64,000 bases of DNA. Origin: Butyricimonas faecalis. Lineage in GTDB: Bacteria > Bacteroidota > Bacteroidia > Bacteroidales > Marinifilaceae. Positions 1-9,331 of the stretch are shown here, one piece after another. Each line of letters opens with the position of its first letter. The stretch's first letter is position 1. A program made the position numbers and the translations under genes. The DNA is taken from assembly GCF_003991565.1 (NCBI RefSeq), contig NZ_CP032819.1, positions 1,612,001 through 1,676,000 of the forward strand. The letters are read 5' to 3'. The notes beneath the pieces were generated by a model. The model was not told where the DNA came from and did no database searches. It was given only the letters and a program-made list of their open reading frames with translations.

Positions 1-422
1 TCAACGTCGGGAGGATCGAATATGCTCCTTCCAATTTCAAAAACCTGGTACTTGATTTTAAATACAAGGGAAATATCATCGAACCCAACAGTTTGATACA
101 AAAGGGAGAAACGGTGGATATCGTACTCGGAAATGGAAATACGTCCAACGACCAGGTAGCTATCCCATTATTAGTGGGAAAAACTCTGGCAGAAGCAAAA
201 GCATTGCTATTACGAGCATTCTTGAATGTAGGAGAAATCTTACCCGACAACACGGTTAAAAGCGGGGCAGACCAATCCACGGCAATTGTATACCAACAAA
301 TGCCTGAATTTGAAGAGAACATGACCATGAAGATGGGGGGAGATATCACGCTTTACCTCACAAAAGATAAAGAAAAAATAATGGCATTGGACTCCCTGTC
401 CATTGAGGAGCAACAACCATGA
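1..422 (+). CDS. PASTA-domain protein, C-terminal part (5' end outside window)
   Basis: The reading frame is open from base 3, so this is the 3' end of a longer gene; any start inside the window is only internal. The visible 139 residues contain a PASTA-like repeat, with the typical 'IPLLVGKTLAEAKALL' helix-entry signature at about bases 162-210 followed by a segment of alternating strands. PASTA domains bind peptidoglycan or muropeptides; in Bacteroidetes they often occur as three tandem copies behind one transmembrane helix. The gene overlaps rluD by 4 bp (ATGA), so the two are probably translationally coupled. The upstream domain, which would decide between a kinase and a stand-alone PASTA protein, is not visible. 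Confidence 0.8.
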   Translation, partial: NVGRIEYAPSNFKNLVLDFKYKGNIIEPNSLIQKGETVDIVLGNGNTSNDQVAIPLLVGKTLAEAKALLLRAFLNVGEILPDNTVKSGADQSTAIVYQQMPEFEENMTMKMGGDITLYLTKDKEKIMALDSLSIEEQQP

Positions 423-1495
423 TAGAAGAAGAAGTAGAAGATTTGGAAGAACTGGGCGAGGACGAACCGGAACAAGAACAGGAAATGTATGAACATTTCC
501 GTCTGGAAGTTGATCCCGGCCAGAATTTATTACGTATCGACCGATTCTTGGTCGATCGGTTACCCAACGTATCCCGCACTAAAATTCAAGAAGCCGCGGA
601 AGCTCAATGCGTGCTAGTCAATAATAAACCGGTAAAATCCAATTACCGCGTGAAACCCAAAGACATTGTCACCTTAATGCTTCCCCACCCGAAACGGGAA
701 ATACGAGTCATTCCGGAAGATATTCCACTAAACATCGTGTACGAAGACGACTATCTGCTGGTCATTAACAAAGAACCGGGCATGGTGGTACATCCTTCCT
801 ACGGGCATTACACGGGGACGCTTGTAAACGCTTTGGCATGGCACTTGAAAGGAAATCCGTTATTCAAAGAAAACGACCCCCGTCCCGGACTGGTCCACCG
901 AATAGACAAGGATACTTCCGGACTGCTGGTTATTGCCAAAACGGAAGAAGCAAAAACCAAGCTGGCTTCCCAATTTTTTCATAAAACATCCAGCCGGAAA
1001 TACGTGGCCGTGTGCTGGGGAAACTTGGAAAATGACAACGGGACAATTATCGGTAATATCGGGAGGAGCATCTCCAACCGGAAAATCATGGGTGTATTCC
1101 CGGAAGGAAGCGACTACGGTAAACACGCCGTGACCCACTACCACGTGTTGGAACGCCTGGGGTACGTGAATGTCGTGGAATGCGTGTTGGAGACCGGACG
1201 AACCCATCAAATTCGGGCTCATTTCAAATCAATCAGACATCCGCTATTCAATGATCCTGAATACGGCGGCAATGAAATACTGAAAGGCACCACCTTCACA
1301 AAGTATAAACAATTCGTGCAGAATTGTTTTGCTCTCTGTCCCCGTCAAGCTTTACATGCCAAGACCCTCGGTTTTGAACATCCGGGAACGGGAGAATGGA
1401 TGGACTTCAATTCCGAAATACCACAAGACATGCAACAGCTCATTGAAAAATGGCGAGGCTACGTGGCAAACCGGGAATTGGAAGACATGGAATAA
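419..1495 (+). CDS. rluD: RluD/RluA-family 23S rRNA pseudouridine synthase
   Basis: This 358-residue protein isomerises uridines in large-subunit rRNA. Residues 1-25 are a very acidic leader. An S4 RNA-binding domain follows at about 38-95 (LRIDRFLVDRL...VSRTKIQ). The catalytic domain has the family signature HRIDKDTSGLL at 160-170, with D163 as the catalytic aspartate. A late 'ETGRTHQIRAH' motif is also typical of RluD-type enzymes. Length and domain order match RluD; assignment to the helix-69 uridines rests on family resemblance. The start overlaps the stop of the PASTA gene by 4 bp. Confidence 0.93.
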   Translation: MIEEEVEDLEELGEDEPEQEQEMYEHFRLEVDPGQNLLRIDRFLVDRLPNVSRTKIQEAAEAQCVLVNNKPVKSNYRVKPKDIVTLMLPHPKREIRVIPEDIPLNIVYEDDYLLVINKEPGMVVHPSYGHYTGTLVNALAWHLKGNPLFKENDPRPGLVHRIDKDTSGLLVIAKTEEAKTKLASQFFHKTSSRKYVAVCWGNLENDNGTIIGNIGRSISNRKIMGVFPEGSDYGKHAVTHYHVLERLGYVNVVECVLETGRTHQIRAHFKSIRHPLFNDPEYGGNEILKGTTFTKYKQFVQNCFALCPRQALHAKTLGFEHPGTGEWMDFNSEIPQDMQQLIEKWRGYVANRELEDME

Positions 1496-1496
1496 C

Positions 1497-2795
1497 CTAG
1501 ATAAACACGTATTTCAAAATACACAATATCGAGAGTATACATATCGTAAGATTCAACTCTCGATATTTACCTGCTAACAATTTAAGCAACACGTAAGTCA
1601 ATACTCCCAACACAATCCCCTCGGCAATCGAATAAGTCAAAGGCATCATAATAATCGTCACGAAAGCAGGAAAAGCCTCGGTTATATCATCAAAATGTAT
1701 TTTCTTCACCGCGTCAAACATAAAACTCCCCACGATCACCAATACCCCGGCCGTAGCAATACCCGGAACCAACAAAAAGAACGGAGCAAAGAACAGAGCG
1801 ACAATGAACAACCCGCTAACTACAGCGGCTGTCAAACCGGAACGTCCACCCTCGGCAATACCGGCAGTACTTTCAGCGTAAGTCGTGGTAGTTGATGTCC
1901 CGAGTAAAGCCCCGACAGTCGTTCCCACTGCATCCGCCATCATCGCAGGATTCAACTTGGGAATACTCCCATCCGGTTTCACCATCCCCACTTTATTTGC
2001 CGTACCAACCAATGTTCCCAAAGTATCAAAAATATCCATGAACACGAGCGAGAAAATCGCAATCAACATATTCGGGGACAACAAAGAATGAAAATCCAAT
2101 TTGAAAAAGACCGGTTCCAGAGAATGAGGCATCGATACTAAAGAAAAGCCTTCCGGTATCCGGGTTATCCCCAAAGGAATACTTAACAACGTGACCGCCA
2201 CAATCGCGTAAAAAAGAGCCCCTTTCACTCTCCGGGCAACCAACACTCCGCCGATAATAATTCCACCCACGGCCAACAACGTTGATGGAGTAAACTCGCC
2301 CAAAGAAACAAATGTGACAGGATCAGCCACGATCAACCCCGCCTTTTGTAATCCTAAAAAGGCAATAAACAAACCAATTCCCACGGACATGGCGTGTCTC
2401 AAGGTTTCGGGAATAGCATTCACGATCAATTCTCGTATATTAAACGCGGTCAACAGGATAAACACTACCCCCTCGACAAAAACAGCCGCCAAGGCACTCT
2501 CCCAAGAATATCCCATACCCTGCACCAACGTGAAAGCAAAAAAAGCGTTCAATCCCATACCCGGAGCCAAAGCGAAAGGTAATTTTGCCAAAATAGCCAT
2601 CAGCAGCGTGGCAATAGATGCCGCCAAAGCCGTGGCCGTGAACACAGCCCCCCGATCCATCGATGCCGCCGAAAGAATATCCGGATTCACAGCAAGAATA
2701 TACGACATCGTTAAAAAAGTAGTGATCCCAGCCATGACCTCGGTCTTCACCTTCATCACACTGGGATCAAATCCAAAAAGTTTTTTTAATATCAT
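1497..2795 (-). CDS. NCS2-family purine (guanine/hypoxanthine/adenine-type) permease
   Basis: A 432-residue polytopic membrane protein with roughly 12-14 hydrophobic segments. The N-terminus has the AzgA/PbuG-type signature TEVMAGITTFLTMSYILAVNP. A later conserved motif, ALLGTSTTTTYAESTAGIAEGGRSG cut at any point, marks the substrate-binding core (near 1850-1900). These proteins take up purine bases by proton symport; which base is not decided by sequence. It lies 28 bp downstream of ychF on the same strand and may share its transcript. Its stop is only 1 bp from that of convergent rluD, with no clear terminator between them. Confidence 0.9.
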   Translation of the reverse strand: MILKKLFGFDPSVMKVKTEVMAGITTFLTMSYILAVNPDILSAASMDRGAVFTATALAASIATLLMAILAKLPFALAPGMGLNAFFAFTLVQGMGYSWESALAAVFVEGVVFILLTAFNIRELIVNAIPETLRHAMSVGIGLFIAFLGLQKAGLIVADPVTFVSLGEFTPSTLLAVGGIIIGGVLVARRVKGALFYAIVAVTLLSIPLGITRIPEGFSLVSMPHSLEPVFFKLDFHSLLSPNMLIAIFSLVFMDIFDTLGTLVGTANKVGMVKPDGSIPKLNPAMMADAVGTTVGALLGTSTTTTYAESTAGIAEGGRSGLTAAVVSGLFIVALFFAPFFLLVPGIATAGVLVIVGSFMFDAVKKIHFDDITEAFPAFVTIIMMPLTYSIAEGIVLGVLTYVLLKLLAGKYRELNLTICILSILCILKYVFI

Positions 2796-2823
2796 CTCAA
2801 TTCAAGATAAAACAAAGTCTTCA

Positions 2824-3924
2824 TTACACGTTAAAGCGGAAGTTCATCATATCCCCGTCCTGCACCACATACTCCTTTCCTTCCACAGACATTTTCCCGG
2901 CTTCCTTACATTTCGCCTCAGACCCCAAAGCAATAAAATCTTCGTATTTGATCACTTCTGCACGGATAAAACCTTTCTCGAAATCCGTGTGGATAATCCC
3001 CGCGGTCTGTGGGGCTTTCATCCCGTTCTTGAAAGTCCATGCTCTCACTTCCTTCGGTCCTGCCGTGAAATAAGTACGCAAATTCAATAACTTGTAAGCC
3101 GTACGAATCAATTTATTCACCCCGGCTTCCTCCAGTCCCAGATCCTGCAAGAACAACTGTTTCTCCTCGTACGTATCCAGTTCTGCAATATCCGCCTCGA
3201 TGGCAGCACCGATCACCAACACTTCTGCCCCCTCGTCCTTCACGGCTTCCCGAACGGCATCCACGTATTTGTTTCCCGTCACGACGGAAGCCTCGTCCAC
3301 GTTACAAACATACAAAATCGGTTTATTCGTCAGCAACATCAACTCCTTCGCTGCCTCCTGCTGCAAATCGTTCAATTGCACGGAACGAGCAGATTTCCCC
3401 TGCACCAACGCATCCTTATATAAGTGCAACACCTCGACCAAACGTTTCGCCTTTGCATCTCCTCCGGTCTGGGCTTTCTTTTCCTCTTTTGCCAAACGGT
3501 TTTCCACCGTTTCCAAGTCTTTTAACTGCAACTCGGTATCAATCGTCTCCTTGTCACGAATCGGATCAACATTACCATCCACGTGCACGATATTATTATC
3601 GTCAAAACAACGCAACACGTGAATAATTGCATCCGTTTCCCGGATATTGGATAAAAATTTATTTCCCAACCCTTCACCTTTGCTGGCGCCTTTCACTAAT
3701 CCGGCAATATCCACAATCTCCACCACGGCTGGTACCACGTTTTGAGGTTGTACCAGCTCGACCAATTTATTCAGTCGTTCATCCGGCACGGTAATCACCC
3801 CCACGTTCGGCTCTATCGTACAAAAAGGGAAATTTGCCGATTGTGCCTTCGCATTGCTCAAACAATTAAATAATGTCGATTTTCCCACGTTTGGTAAACC
3901 AACTATTCCACATTGTAAACCCAT
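2824..3924 (-). CDS. ychF: Redox-regulated ribosome-associated ATPase YchF
   Basis: A 366-residue Obg-family P-loop protein. G1 is GLPNVGKS at residues 9-16, G3 is DIAGLVKGA, and the C-terminus is a TGS domain (FTAGPKEVRAWTFKNGMKAPQTAG region). YchF/OLA1 proteins prefer ATP over GTP, bind ribosomes and modulate stress responses. Length and C-terminal 'DGDMMNFRFNV' ending are canonical. A Bacteroidetes -7 box lies about 75 bp upstream on the same strand. Confidence 0.95.
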   Translation of the reverse strand: MGLQCGIVGLPNVGKSTLFNCLSNAKAQSANFPFCTIEPNVGVITVPDERLNKLVELVQPQNVVPAVVEIVDIAGLVKGASKGEGLGNKFLSNIRETDAIIHVLRCFDDNNIVHVDGNVDPIRDKETIDTELQLKDLETVENRLAKEEKKAQTGGDAKAKRLVEVLHLYKDALVQGKSARSVQLNDLQQEAAKELMLLTNKPILYVCNVDEASVVTGNKYVDAVREAVKDEGAEVLVIGAAIEADIAELDTYEEKQLFLQDLGLEEAGVNKLIRTAYKLLNLRTYFTAGPKEVRAWTFKNGMKAPQTAGIIHTDFEKGFIRAEVIKYEDFIALGSEAKCKEAGKMSVEGKEYVVQDGDMMNFRFNV

Positions 3925-3997
3925 TCTATTTTGTCATTTTAATTATTACCTAACCCGCCAGCACACCACTCCCGTGGAATGCATTTTTTTCAGCCGA

Positions 3998-4005
3998 CAA
4001 AGATA
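3998..4005 (-). promoter_or_regulatory. -7 promoter box (TATCTTTG) for ychF
   Basis: On the minus strand the sequence reads TATCTTTG, matching the Bacteroidetes sigma-ABfr -7 consensus TAnnTTTG. It sits about 75 bp before the ychF start and would drive ychF and the purine permease gene. No convincing -33 TTTG was found. Confidence 0.5.
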
Positions 4006-4048
4006 GCGATTCTTTTTAATAATACATATTTTACGAATATTGCTTATG

Positions 4049-4681
4049 TTACCTTGTCGTGATATGAAAACAACCTTGTTTAAACTCGTAACGAACATAG
4101 CATTTCTTTTGCAAACGCAAATCCTGTAACACTTCCGCCAACACGCTTTTCAACTTTTCTTCCGGGGCTTCTTTACGCCCGTCTTTCTTAAAACGTGTAT
4201 ACGCCACGTCAAAAGTTGTCCCGTACACGTGAGCGGAATTAGCACTGGCATTTCCATTACTCTTTCGCAAATCCTTCACGCTGGATCCCGTGCGCAACAC
4301 ACTTGTCACGACAATACTATGGGAAGGCAATCCTTTCTGATACAGGGAATCTTTAAAATTTCGAGCTATATCAGCCAATAAATCACAGGCCTCCGGGACA
4401 AGATAAGGCTCCGAATGTGTTAATTTATCTACCTGGAATAATTTACAGGATTTAATCTCTTTTAAATTCCGATCTGCCTTACTCAAATCCTCCGACGATT
4501 TCAACGGAGTAATTCCCAACCGCTTGGCAGATGACAGATGCCTGTCATTTAGATCGTTAAAAGTTCTCTGGTAATTTTTAAAATAAACAAAAGGCTTTTT
4601 ACTCTTTTCATTTTCCTTACAAGCCCCGACCCATATCAACAACACGCACACTACCGTATAATACCACACCGTTCTTCTCAT
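4049..4681 (-). CDS. Lipoprotein with M15-like (VanY/DUF5715-type) peptidase domain
   Basis: A 210-residue protein. Residues 1-21 are a lipoprotein signal (hydrophobic stretch ending WVGAC, acylated cysteine C21). The C-terminal half contains TSVLRT, then SAHVYGTTFDVAY, then a final CFHITTR. This order matches the zinc-binding SxHxxGxxxD and terminal H of D-alanyl-D-alanine carboxypeptidases of the M15/DUF5715 group. A role in peptidoglycan trimming at the outer or inner membrane is inferred. It starts 4 bp after the cation-efflux gene on the same strand, so the two form an operon. Confidence 0.72.
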   Translation of the reverse strand: MRRTVWYYTVVCVLLIWVGACKENEKSKKPFVYFKNYQRTFNDLNDRHLSSAKRLGITPLKSSEDLSKADRNLKEIKSCKLFQVDKLTHSEPYLVPEACDLLADIARNFKDSLYQKGLPSHSIVVTSVLRTGSSVKDLRKSNGNASANSAHVYGTTFDVAYTRFKKDGRKEAPEEKLKSVLAEVLQDLRLQKKCYVRYEFKQGCFHITTR

Positions 4682-4685
4682 CTAT

Positions 4686-5579
4686 CTATTCATTTTTCAC
4701 TGGTTCCACATGCACGGCCACGTGAGTATGTGATCCGTATTTAGCCCTCAAACGATTCTCAATACCGGTAGCGACCCCATGAGCCTCCCGAACGGTCATA
4801 TCCGGCTGTAAGCGGATATGCACTTCTATAGCGAAATCATTACCGATACGACGAGTTTTCAAATTATGAGGATCCTTTATTTGCGGGTCTTCATCTATTA
4901 TCGCAATTATTTCCCTTTCAATCTCCTCCGGCAAAGATCGTTCCAATAAATCATTCAAACAAGGAATCAAAAGCCGGATGGACACTTTTACGATGAAAAT
5001 ACTCACGATAACGGCTGCTATCGGGTCAAGTACCCGCCAGTCTTTCCCTAGAAAAATAGCCCCGGCAATCCCCAAAGCAGTACCGATAGACGAGAAAGCA
5101 TCCGAACGATGATGCCAAGCATTTGCCACAACAGCTTGGCTTTGCACCTTATGCCCCACGATAACCGAATAACGGTAAAGGACTTCTTTCACCACGATCG
5201 AAACAAGAGCTGCTATCAAAGCTATTAAATCGGGAGCACCTAATTCTTCTCCTCGATAAAAAGCAAGTATCTGATTCAACCCGTTCCAGAAAATCCCTGT
5301 CCCGACCATCAACAAAACAATCCCGATAATTGCAGTTGCCAATGTCTCATATTTACCATGCCCGTAATCATGCCCCGCATCTTTGGGTTTGGCAGAAACT
5401 TTCACGAAAATCAAGACGATTACATCTGTTACAAAATCGGATAAAGAATGTACTGCATCAGCAATCATGGCACTACTTTTCCCTAATGTTCCCGCAACAA
5501 ACTTGAACACCAACAAAAAGAAATTGGCAATTGAACCAACAATTGTAACCCTATATATTTGCTTTTCCCGGCTTTCCAT
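4686..5579 (-). CDS. Cation diffusion facilitator (CDF) metal efflux protein
   Basis: A 297-residue CDF transporter with six predicted membrane segments and a C-terminal cytoplasmic dimerisation domain. Metal-site motifs are visible: DAVHSLSD (41-48) in helix 2 and HHRSD (156-160) in helix 5. CDF proteins export Zn2+, Fe2+, Mn2+ or Co2+ by proton antiport; the metal cannot be fixed from these motifs alone. The C-terminal domain ends with the usual 'TRRIGNDFAIEVHIRL' strand. It is first in an operon with the downstream M15-like lipoprotein gene. Confidence 0.9.
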   Translation of the reverse strand: MESREKQIYRVTIVGSIANFFLLVFKFVAGTLGKSSAMIADAVHSLSDFVTDVIVLIFVKVSAKPKDAGHDYGHGKYETLATAIIGIVLLMVGTGIFWNGLNQILAFYRGEELGAPDLIALIAALVSIVVKEVLYRYSVIVGHKVQSQAVVANAWHHRSDAFSSIGTALGIAGAIFLGKDWRVLDPIAAVIVSIFIVKVSIRLLIPCLNDLLERSLPEEIEREIIAIIDEDPQIKDPHNLKTRRIGNDFAIEVHIRLQPDMTVREAHGVATGIENRLRAKYGSHTHVAVHVEPVKNE

Positions 5580-5599
5580 CGATAATAGCTAAATGTTTG

Positions 5600-5607
5600 C
5601 AAAGTTA
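5600..5607 (-). promoter_or_regulatory. -7 promoter box (TAACTTTG) for the CDF gene
   Basis: Minus-strand TAACTTTG fits TAnnTTTG and lies about 20 bp upstream of the CDF start, which would give a very short leader. Confidence 0.45.
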
Positions 5608-5695
5608 CAAGAATTAATGTAATTTTACTGCAGGATTTTAGAACATTTCAAATGTTTAAACATACAAAAATTCAAATTACAAAACGAATCAAAAC

Positions 5696-6124
5696 ATGAA
5701 ACTTTTAGATGAATTCAAAGCTTTTGCCCTGAAAGGGAATGTGGTAGACATGGCTGTCGGTATCATTATCGGTGGTGCATTCGGAAAAATCGTATCATCA
5801 CTGGTCAGTGACATCATCATGCCTCCTATCGGAATGCTTATCGGTGGTATGAATTTCACCAATTTACATATCGTACTGCAAAAAGCCCACATGAACGAGG
5901 CCACAGGCAAAATGGTCGAAGCTGTCACGCTCAACTACGGTAATTTTATACAAACCACAATCGACTTTTTGATTATTGCCTTCTCCATCTTTATCGCGAT
6001 CAAATTCATGAATAAATTGAGATTCAAGAAAGAAGAGGCCCCGGCTCCTGCTGCTCCTCCTGCCCCATCAAAAGAAGAAATTCTATTGACAGAAATTCGG
6101 GATATCTTAAAAGACAAACACTGA
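5696..6124 (+). CDS. mscL: Large-conductance mechanosensitive channel MscL
   Basis: A 142-residue protein, the normal MscL length. The N-terminal amphipathic helix and pore-lining TM1 are clear ([20 protein letters not shown], then [17 protein letters not shown]). TM2 lies at about 85-105 ([14 protein letters not shown]). A Pro/Ala-rich linker (about 113-125) leads to the cytoplasmic helix bundle. MscL is a homopentamer of the inner membrane that opens under high tension to release osmolytes. It is a single-gene unit, convergent with pyk across a long hairpin. Confidence 0.96.
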   Translation: MKLLDEFKAFALKGNVVDMAVGIIIGGAFGKIVSSLVSDIIMPPIGMLIGGMNFTNLHIVLQKAHMNEATGKMVEAVTLNYGNFIQTTIDFLIIAFSIFIAIKFMNKLRFKKEEAPAPAAPPAPSKEEILLTEIRDILKDKH

Positions 6125-6128
6125 TACA

Positions 6129-6224
6129 ATTTACGATTTAAGATTTACGATTTATGATTTAAAAGAAAGGTAAGTTGTATCATTAACCTCTAAAATCATA
6201 AATCGTAAATCACAAATCGTAAAT
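6129..6224. terminator. Long AT-rich inverted repeat between mscL and pyk
   Basis: Arms at about 6129-6160 and 6193-6224 are near-perfect reverse complements built from ATTTACGATTT/AAATCATAAATCG units, with an about 32-nt loop. The position between two convergent genes suits a bidirectional terminator. Related AAATCATAAATCGTAAATC strings recur at about 22990-23025. Confidence 0.6.
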
Positions 6225-6227
6225 CCA

Positions 6228-7628
6228 CTACCGAATTTCCCCTATCTTGCATACCTCAATAAACGAAGCACCTTTACCATGCCCGAAACTTCCCCCGACA
6301 ACCACCACGTAGTCATCCGCCTTAATACCATTTTGCATTAACATCTCCGGAAGATCATTCATAAACTCATCCCGGGACATCGGCTTCTCTGTATAATAAG
6401 GATACACCCCGAACGAGAGCGCCAGTTCACGCATGACCCGTTCATTATAGCACCGGGCATAAACCGGTAGATCACTTCGAAAAGCAGACAAATAACGGGC
6501 CGTACGTCCGGAAAGCGTGTCAACCACGATCGCCTTAATTGGCAACATCAATGCTGTTTTGACAGCAGAACGAGCCAACGCTGCCGTAATCTCGTTATTT
6601 ATACGCACCAAACTTCTCCCCGCATCCGGAGGGACTGTTCCCTCGTTCTCCTCTGCCACTTCACGCATCACGTTTACCGCCTCCTCAGGATATGCACCGT
6701 AAGCCGTCTCCCCGCTCAACATGATCGCATCCGTTCCCATGTAAATCGCATTCGCAATATCACTGATCTCCGCACGAGTCGGTCTGGGATGCTCAATCAT
6801 CGTGTGCAACATCTGTGTGGCAATAATCACGGGCTTCTTACTTTCAATACATTTCTTAACAATATATCGTTGAATCTTAGGGATTTTTTCCGCCTCGATC
6901 TCGATTCCCAAATCACCGCGGGCAACCATCACCCCGTAAGCATAATCCAAAATCTCGTCAATATTATCCACTCCCTCCTGATTCTCAATCTTGGCAATAA
7001 CCTTGATTTTACTTCCCCGGGCATCCAAAATAGCCTGTATCGCCATAACATCCTCCTTATTACGTACGAATGAATGAGCTATAAAATCCAAATTGTTATC
7101 TATCGCGAAATCAATAAACGCCCGGTCTTTACCACTCAATGATTCCAACTTTAAAGAAGCTCCCGGCACATTCACGCTCTTACGATTCTTAATAACAGCC
7201 TCGTTTGTCACCATCATTTCCAGATAATGATCCTTCTTCTCAACAACGACCAACTCCACGTCCCCATCGTCCACCAACACCTTGTCACCAACCTTTATAT
7301 CTTCTGCAAAATAAGGGTACGACACGTGTATCAATTTCCCATCCATCTTCAACTCCGGATCACCCGTCAGATAAACCGTTTCTCCCCGATCCACGTGCAT
7401 CGGTTCATCCATAAGCATGGTTCTCACTTCCGGTCCTTTCGTATCTATCAAGATGGCTATATTATCCGAAACTTTTCGAACATTCTCCACTACCTTCAAC
7501 GCCTGCTCCATATCCTGATGAGCTGTATTCAACCGCACCACGTTCATCCCGGCACGATATAACTTCTCTAAAAACTCTACCTCACATCTTTTATCAGATA
7601 TGGTAGCCACAATCTTAGTCTTCTTCAT
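6228..7628 (-). CDS. pyk: Pyruvate kinase
   Basis: Converts phosphoenolpyruvate and ADP to pyruvate and ATP in the cytoplasm. The start was set at the ATG giving MKKTKIVATISDKR (466 residues). The open frame runs 96 bp further upstream, but that would overlap aroQ and is not family sequence. Key motifs are VVRLNTAH near the start, the metal-binding stretch KVIAKIENQEG, and the active-site signature region ATQMLHTMI...PTRAEISDIANAIYMGTDAIMLSGETA (about 300-345 in this protein). A C-terminal regulatory-type domain is present. It follows aroQ by 67 bp on the same strand, so the two are probably co-transcribed. Confidence 0.94.
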   Translation of the reverse strand: MKKTKIVATISDKRCEVEFLEKLYRAGMNVVRLNTAHQDMEQALKVVENVRKVSDNIAILIDTKGPEVRTMLMDEPMHVDRGETVYLTGDPELKMDGKLIHVSYPYFAEDIKVGDKVLVDDGDVELVVVEKKDHYLEMMVTNEAVIKNRKSVNVPGASLKLESLSGKDRAFIDFAIDNNLDFIAHSFVRNKEDVMAIQAILDARGSKIKVIAKIENQEGVDNIDEILDYAYGVMVARGDLGIEIEAEKIPKIQRYIVKKCIESKKPVIIATQMLHTMIEHPRPTRAEISDIANAIYMGTDAIMLSGETAYGAYPEEAVNVMREVAEENEGTVPPDAGRSLVRINNEITAALARSAVKTALMLPIKAIVVDTLSGRTARYLSAFRSDLPVYARCYNERVMRELALSFGVYPYYTEKPMSRDEFMNDLPEMLMQNGIKADDYVVVVGGSFGHGKGASFIEVCKIGEIR

Positions 7629-7695
7629 ATCATTAATAATAATCGTTATTTTTCGCGTATTTTCCCAACTTGTAACCTGTAACGCGGGAATCCGT

Positions 7696-8109
7696 TCACA
7701 TAAAAGCTTGTAATGCAAGCTCATAAGATTTCAACCCAAAACCGGCAATTACTCCCCGGCAAACAGGTGTCAAGAAAGAAACATGACGGAACGCTTCCCG
7801 CTTTGCCGTGTTAGAAATATGCACCTCGATCACGGGACAAGGGACTGCCGAGATAGCATCCGCAAGCGCGATCGAAGTATGCGTGTAGGCCCCTGCATTC
7901 AAAATGATCCCATCATAGGAGAATCCCACCTCATGAATTTTATTGATAAGCTCCCCCTCCACGTTCGACTGGTAATACTCAATCTCTACCATCGTGTAAA
8001 AATCTCTCAACCCCGACAGGTAATCCTCGAAAGAGGTCTCCCCGTAAATATTTTTTTCCCTGATTCCCAAAAGATTAAGATTGGGACCGTTTAAAATCAA
8101 TATCTTCAT
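7696..8109 (-). CDS. aroQ: Type II 3-dehydroquinate dehydratase
   Basis: Third step of the shikimate pathway, dehydrating 3-dehydroquinate. With the start at MKILILNGPNLNLLG the protein has 137 residues, normal for the dodecameric type II enzymes. Visible motifs are NGPNLNLLG at 7-15, NAGAYTHTSIALADAI in the middle, and EVHISN with the following R. The frame is open for another 43 codons upstream, but these are hydrophobic non-family sequence overlapping the promoter region, so the shorter start is preferred. Confidence 0.94.
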   Translation of the reverse strand: MKILILNGPNLNLLGIREKNIYGETSFEDYLSGLRDFYTMVEIEYYQSNVEGELINKIHEVGFSYDGIILNAGAYTHTSIALADAISAVPCPVIEVHISNTAKREAFRHVSFLTPVCRGVIAGFGLKSYELALQAFM

Positions 8110-8130
8110 ATTCTCCGTTTTTACTGAATA

Positions 8131-8138
8131 CAAAATTA
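8131..8138 (-). promoter_or_regulatory. -7 promoter box (TAATTTTG) for aroQ-pyk
   Basis: Minus-strand TAATTTTG matches TAnnTTTG about 22 bp upstream of the aroQ ATG, supporting the shorter aroQ start. Confidence 0.45.
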
Positions 8139-8361
8139 ACAAAAAAAACAATGAGACCGGACATTTTAACCCGGATTTAGGCATTAAATTTCGATTACAA
8201 GACTTAATAATAAAAATTATGAGTGTTAAACTTGACAAAACTGTTACAACTCAAAGAAAAAACTCATACCTTTATCTGGCAAAATCTATCAAAATACTCT
8301 TGAGATAGGTTTAAAGTGGTGAATTAGAATTTGTAGTATTTATTTTGTAACATAGCTAAAA

Positions 8362-9276
8362 ATGATTTGGAACGAAGCGATAGACAGTTTTCGGACTTAT
8401 TTGGTTTTAGAAAAATCACTATCAACCAACTCGGTAGAAGCTTATTTGAATGACATCAGAAAGCTGGGGGCCTATTGTGAACAACGGACACCCTCATTGA
8501 CTCCCAAAGAAGTGTCCTATGACGTATTAAACGAGTATATCTCCGCCCTCAAAGACACCGGGGTTACCCCTCGTACTCAAGCTAGAAGCATCTCCAGCAT
8601 CAAATCTTTTTTCAAGTATTTGTTATATGATGGAGCTATCGGACATAACCCGGCAAACTCACTTGATGCACCAAAAATAGGAAGAAACCTTCCCAGCGTC
8701 CTTAGCGTCGAAGAAATTGAAGCCATGATTAATGCTGTGGATCTGACCAAACAAGAAGGACAACGTAACAAAGCAATCCTCGAAACATTATATTCTTGCG
8801 GTTTACGCGTATCCGAACTTGTCAACTTGAAGTTATCACAAATTAACTTCCGGACAGGATACATCAAAATCAACGGAAAAGGAAACAAGGAACGGATTGT
8901 TCCACTGGGAGCGAAAGCAAAAGACGAAATCCGTTGCTATTTGAAAAAAGATCGTGATAGGATGAAAAAAGCAAGAGGATTCGAGGACATTCTCTTTTTA
9001 AACAAGATGGGGAAATCTCTTTCCCGCGTAATGATATTCAACATCATCAAGGAAGCAGCACTCCGTGCCGGCTTGAATAAAGTAGTATCACCACACACCT
9101 TCCGCCACTCATTTGCTTCACACCTGGTAAACGGAGGAGCAGACATTCGCACAGTTCAAGATATGCTGGGACACGAATCTATCTTGACAACGGAAATTTA
9201 CACACACCTGGATAACTCGTACCTTAGGGATACCATCACAAATTTTCACCCCAGAGCAAAGAAATCCCGCAAATGA
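8362..9276 (+). CDS. xerD: Site-specific tyrosine recombinase XerC/XerD
   Basis: A 304-residue housekeeping-type recombinase for chromosome dimer resolution at dif. The N-terminal SAM-like DNA-binding domain covers about 1-95. The catalytic domain carries the full set: R in SCGLRVSEL, K in GKGNKERIVPLG, HxxR in HTFRHSFASHL, H in LGHESILTT and the nucleophile Y in EIYTHL. It is divergent from aroQ, an arrangement common in Bacteroidetes. XerD rather than XerC is chosen on general resemblance. A near-consensus TACCTTTA about 95 bp upstream may be its -7 box. Confidence 0.9.
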   Translation: MIWNEAIDSFRTYLVLEKSLSTNSVEAYLNDIRKLGAYCEQRTPSLTPKEVSYDVLNEYISALKDTGVTPRTQARSISSIKSFFKYLLYDGAIGHNPANSLDAPKIGRNLPSVLSVEEIEAMINAVDLTKQEGQRNKAILETLYSCGLRVSELVNLKLSQINFRTGYIKINGKGNKERIVPLGAKAKDEIRCYLKKDRDRMKKARGFEDILFLNKMGKSLSRVMIFNIIKEAALRAGLNKVVSPHTFRHSFASHLVNGGADIRTVQDMLGHESILTTEIYTHLDNSYLRDTITNFHPRAKKSRK

Positions 9277-9280
9277 TCCT

Positions 9281-9288
9281 TATATTTG
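9281..9288 (+). promoter_or_regulatory. -7 promoter box (TATATTTG) for the HEAT-like gene
   Basis: TATATTTG lies directly after the xerD stop and 43 bp before the ATG at 9332. A start near 9296 would leave about 36 nt of leader, which favours the ATG at 9332. Confidence 0.55.
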
Positions 9289-9331
9289 TATCCAGTATTC
9301 AAAAGTATTGGATACAAATACACGAAAACAC

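Noticed and set aside
7629..7724. N-terminal extension of pyruvate kinase
   Set aside because: Would overlap aroQ and does not resemble pyruvate kinase sequence; ATG at 7628 gives the family N-terminus.
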